The position numbers and the translations under genes are program-made. This document shows, piece by piece, positions 20,323 to 29,602 of a DNA stretch of 64,000 nt. The notes below the pieces were generated by a model. It worked only from the letters and a program-made list of their open reading frames with translations, ran no database searches and was not told the DNA's origin. Numbering within the stretch: the stretch's first letter is position 1; each line of letters begins with the position of its first letter. The DNA lies in the NCBI GenBank assembly GCA_963664465.2, contig CAXXSU010000001.1, positions 110,386 through 174,385 of the forward strand, given 5' to 3'. Origin of the DNA: CAVOAK01 sp963664465 (lineage in GTDB: Bacteria > Pseudomonadota > Alphaproteobacteria > UBA8366 > CAVOAK01).

Positions 20323-20450
20323 ATCAGATCCTCCGGTCAGGGCTCAGCGACCGCACCTTGAGAACTCGCCGCGCAAAGTGGCAAGCGCCGGCAATACCCA
20401 CTGCAACAACACCGATCTCGCCGCGGCAACTCGATTGACTTCTGGGCCGC

Positions 20451-20945
20451 CTAGTTGAGCTTGCCGGGCAGATCTCCAATAGCGGCGTCGATCAGCGCGC
20501 CACCCTCGGGTCCCTTCAGTTTCTCGGTGAGAAGCTCTCCTGTTGCCGCTATCGTCAATTCTACCGCAGTTTCCCGTACTTCCCGCAGAGCCGTTGCCTC
20601 CGCCTGTGCTATCTTCTCCAAGGATTGAGCTTCCTGCCGCTTGAGAACGGCCTTAAGGGCGATTTCCGCTTCTTCGCGGTGGCGGTCCGCTTCTTCCCGC
20701 GCCTGTTCGATAATCGCCGCCGCCTCTTCAGCCGCCTGTCGCTGCTTACGCTGGTAGTTAGCGAGCGCGGCCTGTGCGTCCTCACGCAATTGCTTGGCGT
20801 CTTCGACTTGCGTTCGAACGTCCTCGATGCGTTGGTCCAATGCACTTGTCAGTGCACGACGGGCCGGTTTGAACATGCCGACGACGAAAATGATGAACGC
20901 AACCAGCGCCCAAAATTCAGCGCTGCGCAACAGATCGGTCATCAT
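20451..20945 (-). CDS. atpF: F0F1 ATP synthase subunit b
   Basis: Peripheral stalk subunit of the F0 sector. 164 residues: one N-terminal membrane helix (about 8-24) and a long charged coiled coil. Start overlaps the stop of the b' gene by 4 bases (ATGA). Last gene of the F0 operon atpI-atpB-atpE-atpF'-atpF; the F1 genes are elsewhere, as is normal in alphaproteobacteria. Confidence 0.94.
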   Translation of the reverse strand: MMTDLLRSAEFWALVAFIIFVVGMFKPARRALTSALDQRIEDVRTQVEDAKQLREDAQAALANYQRKQRQAAEEAAAIIEQAREEADRHREEAEIALKAVLKRQEAQSLEKIAQAEATALREVRETAVELTIAATGELLTEKLKGPEGGALIDAAIGDLPGKLN

Positions 20946-21538
20946 GTGTCCTCCGGAGCAACGGCCGAGATGGCTGCGGCCGCCTCCTGATCGCTGAGTT
21001 CCATGTCCGCTAGCTTGCTTGCCGAGGCTCGCACCAATTCCGCGGCGATGTCGCGAATCCCACTTAACGATCGTGCTTTCTCTTCCGCGATCAAGCCTTC
21101 GGCCGCCCGCGCTTCCTCTGCAAGGCGTGCGGCAAGCTCTGAACGCGCTTGCGCCGCCTGCTCGCTAAATGCTGCCGCCATTTCACGTTGCAGCTCATGC
21201 GCTTTCGCCATGCTCTCGGCAACCGTCTCTTTGTAAACTGCCAGCGCCGCTTCGGCCTCCTCCTTCATCGACGCTGCACGGTCAAGGTCGCCGTCTATCC
21301 GGTTGCGGCGAGCCTCAAGTACATCCGCAATGCGGGGCAAGGCGATCTGTCGCATCGCGAGGAAGAGTAGGACGAAGGTTATGGCGAGCCAGGCTAATTG
21401 CGTCGGGAAAGTCGACAAATCGAACTGGGGCATGCCGCCGCCTTCGGCGGCAGAGGCAAATGCGGGCACCAGACCAGCCATGACGCCTGCACTGACATGC
21501 GCGAATGGGCGAGTGACGAAGCGACGCGTCTTTGTCAT
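20942..21538 (-). CDS. F0F1 ATP synthase subunit b'
   Basis: Second, diverged copy of the stalk subunit, found in phototrophs and alphaproteobacteria. Starts MTKTRRFVTR; an alternative ATG five codons upstream (21553) is possible. A hydrophobic N-terminal leader precedes the membrane helix LAWLAITFVLLFLAMRQIALP, followed by a long Ala/Glu-rich coiled coil. Between atpE and atpF in the F0 operon. Confidence 0.92.
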   Translation of the reverse strand: MTKTRRFVTRPFAHVSAGVMAGLVPAFASAAEGGGMPQFDLSTFPTQLAWLAITFVLLFLAMRQIALPRIADVLEARRNRIDGDLDRAASMKEEAEAALAVYKETVAESMAKAHELQREMAAAFSEQAAQARSELAARLAEEARAAEGLIAEEKARSLSGIRDIAAELVRASASKLADMELSDQEAAAAISAVAPEDT

Positions 21539-21573
21539 CAATTCCGGTCCCAAATCCCGGCGAACTCGTTGCC

Positions 21574-21798
21574 TCAGGTAAAGAGGATGAGGAAGGAGAT
21601 GAGAAGTGCGTAAAGCGCTACTGCCTCAACCAGCGCAAATCCGAGCATGCCAAGCGGAAATACCTGGGCTCGGGCTGCAGGGTTGCGGGCAATCGATCCG
21701 ATCAGCGACGAGAATATGTTGCCGATGCCGACGCCGACGCCGGACAGACCAATTACCGCGAGACCAGCTCCAATCATTTTTGCGGCATCAAGTTCCAT
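21574..21798 (-). CDS. atpE: F0F1 ATP synthase subunit c
   Basis: Proton-carrying ring subunit. 74 residues in a two-helix hairpin with the glycine-rich first helix GVGVGIGNIFS, the polar loop ARNPAARAQ and the proton-binding glutamate E58 in MLGFALVEAVAL. Glutamate rather than aspartate at this position is usual in alphaproteobacteria. Confidence 0.96.
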   Translation of the reverse strand: MELDAAKMIGAGLAVIGLSGVGVGIGNIFSSLIGSIARNPAARAQVFPLGMLGFALVEAVALYALLISFLILFT

Positions 21799-21878
21799 AA
21801 GCTTATCCCCTATTTTCTCAGTTTGATTCAGTATGTGGACGAAAGTCTAATGCAGGCACCACGCACATTCGACGCCGG

Positions 21879-22616
21879 CTAGTGAAGGTGTAGGGCATCA
21901 TTGAGGTAAAGGCAGGTCAGTACGGTAAATACATAGGCCTGAAGGAAGGCCACCAGCAACTCGAAGCCGACCAGTGCCACGTTCATTGCCAGCGGCGCAA
22001 GGCCGCCAATACCAAAGCTGACGGCGCCCAGACTGAATACGAAGCTCGCAAAGACCTTAATCATGGTGTGTCCGGCCATCATATTTGCGAATAAGCGAAT
22101 TGACAGACTCAGCGGTCGCGACAGGTAGGACACGATCTCAATCGGAATCATCAGCGGCAACATGACCGCCGGCACGCCCTGCGGAACGAAGAAAGTGAAG
22201 TAATGCAGTCCGTGCTTGACGATTCCGACCATCGTTACGCCGACGATGACGAACACAGCGAGCGCCGCGGTTACCGCGAGATGGCTGGTAAATGTAAATG
22301 AGTATGGAATCAGGCCAAGAAGATTACCAAATAAGATGAACATGAAGAGCGTAAAGATCAGAGGAAAATATCGCCGCCCCTCATCACCTACATTGTCGCG
22401 GATCAAGCCGGCGATGAACTCATAAGAGAGTTCCGCGAGGGCTTGCCAACGACCGGGTACCAGAGCGCGACGGCGCGTCGAAAGTGTTAGGAAGATTGTC
22501 GCAGCAGCGGTGGCGGCGACCATCCACAGCGACGAATTTGTAAACGACAGATCTGCGCTACCGATATGGATCGGCACGATCGGGTGAATTTCAAACTGCT
22601 CTAACGGACTTGCCAC
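21879..22616 (-). CDS. atpB: F0F1 ATP synthase subunit a
   Basis: Membrane stator that forms the proton half-channels. 245 residues, several helices. The essential arginine is in PLSLSIRLFANMMAGH, and the last helix has ELLVAFLQAYVFTVLTCLYL. Lies between atpI (12-base gap) and atpE in the F0 operon. Confidence 0.96.
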   Translation of the reverse strand: MASPLEQFEIHPIVPIHIGSADLSFTNSSLWMVAATAAATIFLTLSTRRRALVPGRWQALAELSYEFIAGLIRDNVGDEGRRYFPLIFTLFMFILFGNLLGLIPYSFTFTSHLAVTAALAVFVIVGVTMVGIVKHGLHYFTFFVPQGVPAVMLPLMIPIEIVSYLSRPLSLSIRLFANMMAGHTMIKVFASFVFSLGAVSFGIGGLAPLAMNVALVGFELLVAFLQAYVFTVLTCLYLNDALHLH

Positions 22617-22628
22617 GAATTTTCTCTT

Positions 22629-23039
22629 CTATTCCTTGGCCGTTCTTTCGCCGATTTCCGCGTCCTTCGCGGAGCCATCGGCAGACGTTTCAGCTTCGCG
22701 CGGTTCGACCGTCTCATCAGCCGGAACGTGGTAGCCAACGGCCAGCCCGTAACGCGACGTCGCGCGGTAAACATTCACAATGCCGGCACCAGCGCCGATG
22801 AAAAAGAACCCTATCAGAAACCACGGCGCGGTATCGAGCCAACGGTCTAAAAACAACCCGATTCCGACGCCCACAATCAGTGCGGCAACCAATTCGACGC
22901 CAATGCGAAAGGCGAACCCGACTCCGCTCTGATTCGATCTGGTCGCCCCCTCATTCTCCTTCGCGTCACGCGCCGCGCGTGCAGCGCGTAACTTTGCGTC
23001 CAGTTCGTTAAGCTGAGGCGGCGTGTCGCGCTCGTTCAT
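22629..23039 (-). CDS. atpI: AtpI/AtpZ family ATP synthase accessory protein
   Basis: First gene of the F0 operon. 136 residues with a charged N-terminus (LDAKLRAARAARD) and two membrane helices containing GVGIGLFLDRWLDTAPW, the pattern of the AtpI/AtpZ family thought to help c-ring assembly or Mg uptake. Starts at ATG 23039. A probable smc terminator lies just upstream. Confidence 0.88.
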   Translation of the reverse strand: MNERDTPPQLNELDAKLRAARAARDAKENEGATRSNQSGVGFAFRIGVELVAALIVGVGIGLFLDRWLDTAPWFLIGFFFIGAGAGIVNVYRATSRYGLAVGYHVPADETVEPREAETSADGSAKDAEIGERTAKE

Positions 23040-23091
23040 GGAAGAGTGGGGACCCCGCCGCTAAAGTCGAATTTTACCCCAACATTCATGC

Positions 23092-23122
23092 CAAAAAAAG
23101 CGCCCGCACAATACTGGCGGGC
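23092..23122 (-). terminator. Rho-independent terminator after smc
   Basis: Read on the minus strand: GCCCGC, loop CAGTATTGT, GCGGGC, then GC and seven T. Ninety bases downstream of the smc stop and about 50 bases upstream of atpI, so it separates the smc unit from the ATP synthase operon. Confidence 0.8.
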
Positions 23123-23211
23123 TTGGGCCGGAGTCAAGGTGATAGAGCCTGCGGCAAGTTCCGGAACTAGTTGAGAAAACGGAGAGATTTTCTTGTTTCA
23201 TACACCGGACA

Positions 23212-26200
23212 CTAGGCGGATTGTCGCAGGGCTTGAGCACTGCTCAGATCGACCGACACGAGCTGGCTCACGCCGCGCTCCCCCATCGTCACGCCGAACA
23301 GACGGTCGACGCGTGACATGGTCATTCGATGATGGGTTACGACCAGAAAGCGGACCCGTCCGGGTTCCGAGATCTCTTCAAGCAGCGTGCAGAACCGATC
23401 GACATTTGCATCGTCAAGCGGCGCATCCACCTCGTCGAGCACACATATCGGCGCCGGATTTGTCAGAAACACTGCAAACAGAAGCGATAGCGCCGTCAGC
23501 GCTTGCTCTCCACCAGACAGCAGCGACAATACTTGCAACCGTTTGCCGGGCGGGCTTGCCATAATTTCGAGGCCCGCCTCGAGCGGGTCTTCATTCTCGG
23601 TAAGTGTCAAATAGGCCCGGCCGCCGCCGAACAACCGGACGAAGAGCTCCTGGAAATGCTTATTGACGCTGGTAAATGCCGCGAGCAGCCGTTCGCGCCC
23701 TTCGCGGTTGAGCGCCGCAATGCCCTGGCGCAGGCGGGAAATTGCCGCGAGCAGCTCCTCGCGCTCTGAGCGCATTGATTGGACCTGCTCTTCCAATACC
23801 TGCGCTTCAGACTCCGCGCGCAGGTTAACTGGGCCCATGTTGTCGCGCTCGCGTTTCAACCGTCCAAGCCGTGTTTCCAGCGCTTCCGCGTCGGGGATTG
23901 CATCGCCGTTGACACCGATCTTTTCTAAGATGCCCTCGGGTTCGCAGCCGAGCTCTTGGCGGACCAATGCGGCAACGACATCACATTCGTGGATTGCCTG
24001 TTCAAGCTGCGCTTCCGCCCGGACCTGCGCCTCGCGCACCCCGGCAAGCTGCTGGTCGGCGCGACGCACAGCACTGTCCGCGCTTCGTAGCGCGTCCTCT
24101 GCGGCGGAGAGCTCATCTGCCGCCAACCCGCGCTTCTTTTCACACGTCTTAGTCTTATCGAGTAGCTGGTTGCGCTGTACGACGATCTGTTCGGGTTTAT
24201 CGGCAAGCCGCGCTCGATCCGCTTCGGCCGCCGCAAGTCGCGCTTCGAGATCGCCAATGCGCTCGCGCGCGCCTCGCGCACGGTCATTCCATAGGTTCAT
24301 TTCCTCTTCGTTGTCGGCCAATCGTGCTGCGCGCGCGTCTGCTTCATGGACGAGGCGGCCGAGTTCGCTTCGCCGTTCCACCTCGGTAGCGCGAAGATCC
24401 CTTATCTCCTCACGTAACCGGGTGCTTTGTTCTTCGGCGGCGGTAAGGTCCTCGAGGTCAGATAGCGCCAATCGTGATGCTTCAGCGCCTTCCTCGACTT
24501 CGGCAATCTCGCCCTTGACCAAATTTAGGGACTCCTCGGCATTGCCGATTTGCGCACCAGCGGCTGCGAGGCGACCGAATATCTCGCGAGCGGTGTCAAG
24601 CCTGGCGAATGCCGCCGTCAGTGCTTCGCGCGACTGCCGCTCGCGCGTCGTCGCCTCGGCGCTTGCCGCGCATGCCGCGGCGTGGAGCGAAGAGCGCTCG
24701 GCGACCACCTTTTGGGCCGCCTCCAGGAGCGGGAGGAGATCGTTGAGGCGGTTCTGTTGCGCCAAACGGGTCGCGGCCGCGGTCGCCGCTCCAGCCGAGA
24801 CCGTATAACCATCCCAACGCCAAAGTGCGCCGTTGAGGCTGACAATTCGTTGGCCGGGTTTCAGCGAGTCGCGCAAAATTTCTCCGGCAGCGGTCGCCGT
24901 TACGACGCCGATTTGATCGAGGCGGCGGGTCAGGGCCGCGGGCGCTTTGACGTAGCGGGACAGCGATTCAACATTGGCTGGAAGCGGCTGCGTCGGCTCG
25001 AGCGGCGCCAGCGTTGCCCAATGCACCGGCGCAGCGGTGTCGGCAGGCGCATCGAGATCATCACCCAATGCGGCTCCCAACGCCGCTTCGTAGCCCGCGT
25101 CGACGGTGATGGCGTCGTTCAGAGGCGCAAAGAGATCGCCTTCCGGTGGCTCGGTCAACGCCGCAAGTGCCTGCGCTTCAGCCTCCAAGCGTGCCAGTTC
25201 AGCTTCGGCCTCAACCAAGCTGGACCGTCCCTGGACCTCGCCGTTCTGGCAGTCCGAGCGATCGCGCTCGGAAGCTTCCGCAACATTCCTTGCCTCGCCG
25301 CGAGCCTCTTCCGCGAGCCGTATCTCCTCTTCCGCCTGATGAAGATCAGTTTCGCCATCGGGCGACCTCGCAAGCCCTTCCAGCTGCTCTTCAAGCTCGT
25401 CGCATCGTTGCTCAAGCCGCGATTTGCGATCGTCTAAGTCGTCGCGCCGTTGCTCTAGCAGGGAGCGCTGTGCGGCGATGTCGGCCACATGTTTCGAGAG
25501 TCGCGCGAACTCCCCGTCTTTGAGTTCGAGCGCTGCGGTCGTTTCCTCACACGCCGTTTGCGCCGACAGTCGAGCCTCGTCATCCCCTCCGCCAGCGTTC
25601 GAGAACAGCATCTTCTCCGATTCGAGGCGATCAAGGGCGGTCGCTGCGTCGCCTGCGAGTATCCGTTCACGCTCAAGGTCCGCGGCAATATGTGCAAGCT
25701 GTCGCTCGGCATCCCCGCGCGCCTGCGCCAGGCGCTCGGTTTCACGATCCAGTTCGGCCGCGGCAAGCACCAGCCGTTGAAGCTCCGCGGCCACCTCCCC
25801 TTCACGCCGTCGCATTTCGGGTAATGTGGCGGCCGTGTCCGCCTGCGTCGTTGTCGCCGCAGCCACGGCTTCGGTTCGCTGTGCAACTGTCGCCGCGGCG
25901 GCGTCCAGGTCACCCTGTGTTCCTTCCTGAACAGCGCTTGCATTCAACCACTTCAGATGCATCAACATGCCGTCATGACGCCTGATATTGTCGGCCAGCC
26001 GGCGATACCGCGATGCCTGACGCACCTGGCGCTGAAGCCCCTGACGCTGGCCTTCAAGGGCACCAATGACATCCTCCAGCCGTTCGAGATTTCCGTCCGC
26101 GGCAGCGAGCCGCAACTCGGCCTCGTGCCGGCGCGAATGAAGTCCGCGAATGCCCGCGGCCTCTTCCAGCAGCACCCTGCGTTCGACCGGCTTGGCGCCG

Positions 26201-26658
26201 ATCAGCGCACCGACTCTTCCTTGGCTAACCATCGCGGTGGAATGGGCGCCTGTCGCAATATCGGCAAACAGAAGTTGGACGTCACGTGCGCGTACCTCTT
26301 TGCCATTGATCCGGTAGGTCGAGCCACCACCGCGCTCAATTCGCCGGGAAATCTCGATCTCGTCAACCGCATTGAGCGGCGCCGGAGCAGTATGATCGGC
26401 GTTGTCTAAGTGGAGTATGACTTCGGCAATATTGCGCGCAGAGCGACTGTCGGAGCCGCCGAAGATGACGTCGTCCATTTCGCCACCGCGCATGCGCTTG
26501 GCCGAAGTTTCGCCCATCGCCCAACGCAGCGCCTCAACGATGTTTGATTTGCCGCATCCGTTCGGGCCGACAATGCCCGTCATCCCGGGTCCAATCGGCA
26601 ACTCGGTTGGATCGATGAACGACTTGAAGCCAGAAACGCGGATTTTTGTAAAGTGCAC
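23212..26658 (-). CDS. smc: chromosome segregation ATPase SMC
   Basis: Condensin ATPase that organises and helps segregate the chromosome. 1148 residues: N-terminal Walker A GPNGCGKSN (residues 32-40), a long coiled coil, a hinge around residues 500-650, a second coiled coil, and a C-terminal ATPase half with signature LSGGEQALTALSLLF and Walker B PICVLDEVDAPLDD. Start ATG 26658. The dsbA-like gene ends 42 bases upstream on the same strand, so cotranscription with dsbA-like (and perhaps dciA) is possible. Confidence 0.97.
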   Translation of the reverse strand: MHFTKIRVSGFKSFIDPTELPIGPGMTGIVGPNGCGKSNIVEALRWAMGETSAKRMRGGEMDDVIFGGSDSRSARNIAEVILHLDNADHTAPAPLNAVDEIEISRRIERGGGSTYRINGKEVRARDVQLLFADIATGAHSTAMVSQGRVGALIGAKPVERRVLLEEAAGIRGLHSRRHEAELRLAAADGNLERLEDVIGALEGQRQGLQRQVRQASRYRRLADNIRRHDGMLMHLKWLNASAVQEGTQGDLDAAAATVAQRTEAVAAATTTQADTAATLPEMRRREGEVAAELQRLVLAAAELDRETERLAQARGDAERQLAHIAADLERERILAGDAATALDRLESEKMLFSNAGGGDDEARLSAQTACEETTAALELKDGEFARLSKHVADIAAQRSLLEQRRDDLDDRKSRLEQRCDELEEQLEGLARSPDGETDLHQAEEEIRLAEEARGEARNVAEASERDRSDCQNGEVQGRSSLVEAEAELARLEAEAQALAALTEPPEGDLFAPLNDAITVDAGYEAALGAALGDDLDAPADTAAPVHWATLAPLEPTQPLPANVESLSRYVKAPAALTRRLDQIGVVTATAAGEILRDSLKPGQRIVSLNGALWRWDGYTVSAGAATAAATRLAQQNRLNDLLPLLEAAQKVVAERSSLHAAACAASAEATTRERQSREALTAAFARLDTAREIFGRLAAAGAQIGNAEESLNLVKGEIAEVEEGAEASRLALSDLEDLTAAEEQSTRLREEIRDLRATEVERRSELGRLVHEADARAARLADNEEEMNLWNDRARGARERIGDLEARLAAAEADRARLADKPEQIVVQRNQLLDKTKTCEKKRGLAADELSAAEDALRSADSAVRRADQQLAGVREAQVRAEAQLEQAIHECDVVAALVRQELGCEPEGILEKIGVNGDAIPDAEALETRLGRLKRERDNMGPVNLRAESEAQVLEEQVQSMRSEREELLAAISRLRQGIAALNREGRERLLAAFTSVNKHFQELFVRLFGGGRAYLTLTENEDPLEAGLEIMASPPGKRLQVLSLLSGGEQALTALSLLFAVFLTNPAPICVLDEVDAPLDDANVDRFCTLLEEISEPGRVRFLVVTHHRMTMSRVDRLFGVTMGERGVSQLVSVDLSSAQALRQSA

Positions 26659-26700
26659 GGGCCGCCTTGAACTACAAGACGGGTCGAGCCGACCGCCGAA

Positions 26701-27303
26701 TCACGGCGCCAGCCTTTTCAGCACGGTCTCAAACAACTCGAACGAGGGACGCTGGGTCATCTTCTGGCCGTTGATGATGAAGGTCGGCGTGGAGTGCACG
26801 GAAAATTCGACCGCTGCCACCTGTCGCGACCTCAGGATGCCATCAAATAAGGCCTCGTTTTGCATGCAGGCGTCGAAGTCGCTTTGATTCATGCCGCCGA
26901 GCTTGCCAACACGGGCGAGCGCCACCAACGGTTTATCATTGGTCGCCCAGGTCGACTGGGATTTAAAAAGCGCGTCGATATACCTGAAGTATTTGTCGGT
27001 GGGGGCGCATCGCGCCATCATGGAAGCGCGCAGCGCAAGCCCATCGAGCGGAAAATCGCGGAATACCAGCTTCGCTTTTCCCGTATCGATATAGGCCTTC
27101 ATGAGGGCCGGAAGGACATCCTCGTGAAAACTTCTGCAATGCGGGCATGTGAGCGATGCATATTCGACGATGGTTATAGGCGCCGCCGGATCGCCAAGTA
27201 CGCGCTCGTTAAGCGCTTCCTCGAGAGACAGATTTGCCGCACTTCCCATGGTCGGGAAGAGCAAGGTCGCTGCCAACAACGCAAACAGTCGAATTACCCG
27301 CAA
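26701..27303 (-). CDS. periplasmic DsbA-family thiol oxidoreductase
   Basis: Exported thioredoxin-fold protein, 200 residues. Signal peptide RVIRLFALLAATLLFPTMGSAA, then the DsbA-like active site TCPHC in EYASLTCPHCRSFHEDVLP, and the cis-proline loop STPTFIINGQ near the end. The frame is open far upstream, but TTG 27303 has GGAGG five bases ahead and starts right at the signal peptide, so it is chosen. Sits between dciA and smc, a common alphaproteobacterial order. Likely acts on periplasmic disulfides; partner unknown. Confidence 0.88.
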   Translation of the reverse strand: MRVIRLFALLAATLLFPTMGSAANLSLEEALNERVLGDPAAPITIVEYASLTCPHCRSFHEDVLPALMKAYIDTGKAKLVFRDFPLDGLALRASMMARCAPTDKYFRYIDALFKSQSTWATNDKPLVALARVGKLGGMNQSDFDACMQNEALFDGILRSRQVAAVEFSVHSTPTFIINGQKMTQRPSFELFETVLKRLAP

Positions 27304-27436
27304 TGACGCCTCCGAACGCCGCTTGGATTGCCGGAGTATACGGCCCGCAATTCGGAGCGACAAGCGTGAGTCGGGCGTCTCCGACACGATCCGCTGAGTC
27401 GGCGAATTCGCTTGAAGCGGAACGATAGCGCCGGCG

Positions 27437-27994
27437 CTATCCACGGTTGCGGGCCGCAATTGCTCGGCCAAGTTTCTCGAGCGCATTGCGCATTTCCGTG
27501 TGCTCGATCTCGTCGAGTTGCCGGAACTCCGCCTGCGCATTCTCCTGCAGCCCACCTGTTGCGCCAGTGTCGGATTTTTGCCGTGAATCGGCGAACTTCG
27601 CTGGCGGCACGTGCACCAACTTCAGCTTGCGTACCGCCCGGTAGCCGAAATGTCCGTTTATGCGCTCTACGATCTGTGGTTCCAGATGTAACAGCTCAGT
27701 CGCTGTGCCGCCCGAAACGCGAACGTGAAGTACGCCAGAGACGCGTTCACCCCCAGGAAACTGCAGCTTTTCCGGCTGTGAGCTGGCGGCAAGTTCGGTG
27801 CCGACGATGGTGGCCCACTCTGTAATGACGCTCGCCTCCGCGAACCCTCTTCGTCCAAGGATAGGCCGGGTCAGCTTCGGCATTAGCGTCGCCAGTGTTC
27901 GAACGCCGCCAATGCGATCGACAAGAGACGCCGCCGCCTTCGCTTTTTCGTCATCCTGTTTGCCGCTCAAATTCCTGGCTCCTTGGCTCGCCAA
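27437..27994 (-). CDS. DUF721 / DciA-like protein
   Basis: A 185-residue protein with the DUF721 core: ITEWATIVGTELAASSQPEKL and GVLHVRVSGGTATELLHLEPQIVERINGHFGYRAV. DciA proteins of this family load or manage the replicative helicase DnaB in bacteria without DnaC. The N-terminus has a short basic segment and the C-terminus is acidic and probably disordered. Divergent from the mutY remnant, whose start lies 19 bases away. Confidence 0.85.
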   Translation of the reverse strand: MASQGARNLSGKQDDEKAKAAASLVDRIGGVRTLATLMPKLTRPILGRRGFAEASVITEWATIVGTELAASSQPEKLQFPGGERVSGVLHVRVSGGTATELLHLEPQIVERINGHFGYRAVRKLKLVHVPPAKFADSRQKSDTGATGGLQENAQAEFRQLDEIEHTEMRNALEKLGRAIAARNRG

Positions 27995-28012
27995 TACACT
28001 AGTCTCGCGCCA

Positions 28013-28192
28013 ATGGCACGCAGGCTCAAGTCGTCATCGTTCGATACGAACGTGCATCACAGCGCTGACGCCTCCGCCGAGCTGTTGATCTGGTATGATT
28101 GCCACCGCCGGCGCTTGCCGTGGCGGGCGCTGCCGGGCGAGACTCCCGATCCATACCGCGTTTGGCTGTCGGAAATCATGCTGCAACAAACC
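28013..28192 (+). pseudogene. mutY: adenine DNA glycosylase MutY, 5' fragment
   Basis: Only the first 60 codons remain. The text RRRLPWRALPGETPDPYRVWLSEIMLQQT is the MutY N-terminal signature; in intact MutY it continues QV and into the helix-hairpin-helix. Here sequence homology stops right after the ACC codon at 28190-28192 and AT-rich foreign DNA begins, ending the frame seven codons later. The gene order mutY | dciA-dsbA-smc is standard. No second half was found in the window. Loss of MutY would be expected to raise G:C to T:A mutation unless another copy exists. Confidence 0.88.
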
Positions 28193-28243
28193 ACGTATTT
28201 ATTAAACTATTGATATATAATAATAAATTATAAACTCTAATAT

Positions 28244-28322
28244 AGACTTGAAATAGACTTAACGAATGGCCATTTGTTTTCATTGAATGTTTATACAGTT
28301 GACCGACTTGAAAACCGACTTG
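28244..28322. repeat. paired ACTTGAAA repeats at element end (possible integrase arm sites)
   Basis: In the AT-rich gap between the mutY break and the integrase, the motif GACTTGAAA-N3/4-GACTT occurs twice: 28245-28260 and 28305-28321. Paired short direct repeats close to an attachment site are what tyrosine integrases use as arm-type binding sites. Their role here is inferred from position only. Confidence 0.4.
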
Positions 28323-28331
28323 AGATGAAAA

Positions 28332-29602
28332 GTGGCTAATCAAATCAACACTGTAAAAGTTGACAATCAAATCGCTCTGTATCAACGCAGTGACCACAAA
28401 GAAAAGTTCTGGCAGTGTCGACTTCGCATTAAAGATGAAGGTGGTAAAAATCGTTATTTGATCCGCTCTACCGATGAGCAGGATTTAGAGGAAGCCAAGA
28501 AAGCCGCATACAAATTACTCATTGAAAGTGAAGGACTTATAAAAGCAGGCGTTTCAGTGTTTGGCGTCAAGTTTGATCGAGTGTGGCGTGAGTATATTGA
28601 GGATCAAAATTATCAAGTCTCTGTAGATGCCATCACCAAATCGCGCGTCGCATCTAAACGCAACATGACCAATCGTTGGATTAGAAGCCGCTTTGCATCA
28701 AAAGCCATCGACAGCATTACAGACAATGACATGCGAGAGTTCTGGCAGTGGCGGATTAACTTTGCTGACAGCGATGAAGCGAAAGATGCGTTGAAAGCGA
28801 CAGGTGGTAAATATTTTGCCAAAAAGCCAAAGCCTGTGACGCTGCATGAAGAAAGCATGGTAATCAGCCAAATCTTCCGCTTTGCCGTATCTAAGCAATA
28901 TATAAAGAGCGAGCGCATACCTGATCTGTCACCGCCGGTAAAGTGGTCAACAAACAGGCGCTACCCATTTGACAGGAAGGAAATCAAAAAAATTCTTGTG
29001 GAATTGGCGCGTCGTGCAAAACAGGCCACGCCAGTAAGAGCTGATGCCTGGCTACGCCTGATTACCAGAGTACATTTGATGACGGATACTGGTATGCGAC
29101 CGACTGAGGCAAACAACCTCAAATGGGGGGATTATCAACTCTGGTATAAACATGAAGACGAAACGACTTACACAAACATATTTGTGCATGGCAAAGGCAA
29201 GCAGCGCATTTTGCTAACTGACGAGCATGTTGGTAAGGCACTAGACAGATATAAGAAGAATCGCAGGCCCAATGACAAAAATGATGAATATGTCTTCACC
29301 ACCATACGCAATGGCAAGCAAGCCACACGCGATAACGACATGTTTGGTGAGGTGCTAAAGGGGCTGGGTTTGCTGAAAGACAGGAAGGGCAACAATAGGA
29401 CGCTCTACTCACTTCGCCATTCTTACGCAACTCACAGATTGCTAGACGGTAATGTTGATTGGAACTTGCTCTCAATGAATATGGGAACAAGCGTCAAAAT
29501 GCTCAAAGATCATTACGGTCATGTCATTCCACAGCAAAAGGCCGCTGAGATTACATTCAGTAGTCAACGGGAACTGGGTAGAAAGCAGCATGAAGAAAAT
29601 CT
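28332..29602 (+). pseudogene. tyrosine recombinase/integrase, C-terminus cut by IS256
   Basis: Phage-type integrase of about 424 residues up to the cut. The catalytic set is present: Arg in TDTGMRPTEANNLKW, His-x-x-Arg in YSLRHSYATH, and the tyrosine in LKDHYGHV. The gene is AT-rich with Lys/Asn-rich codon use unlike the GC-rich neighbours, a sign of transfer. It starts 140 bases after the broken mutY, reading into the former element, as integrases next to their attachment site do. The last residues now come from IS256 copy B, which joins at 29603, so the natural end is lost. All catalytic residues are upstream of the cut, so residual activity cannot be excluded. Confidence 0.85.

Noticed and set aside
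24550..25437. 295-codon frame opposite smc
   Set aside because: Antisense shadow; smc is complete and in a conserved neighbourhood.
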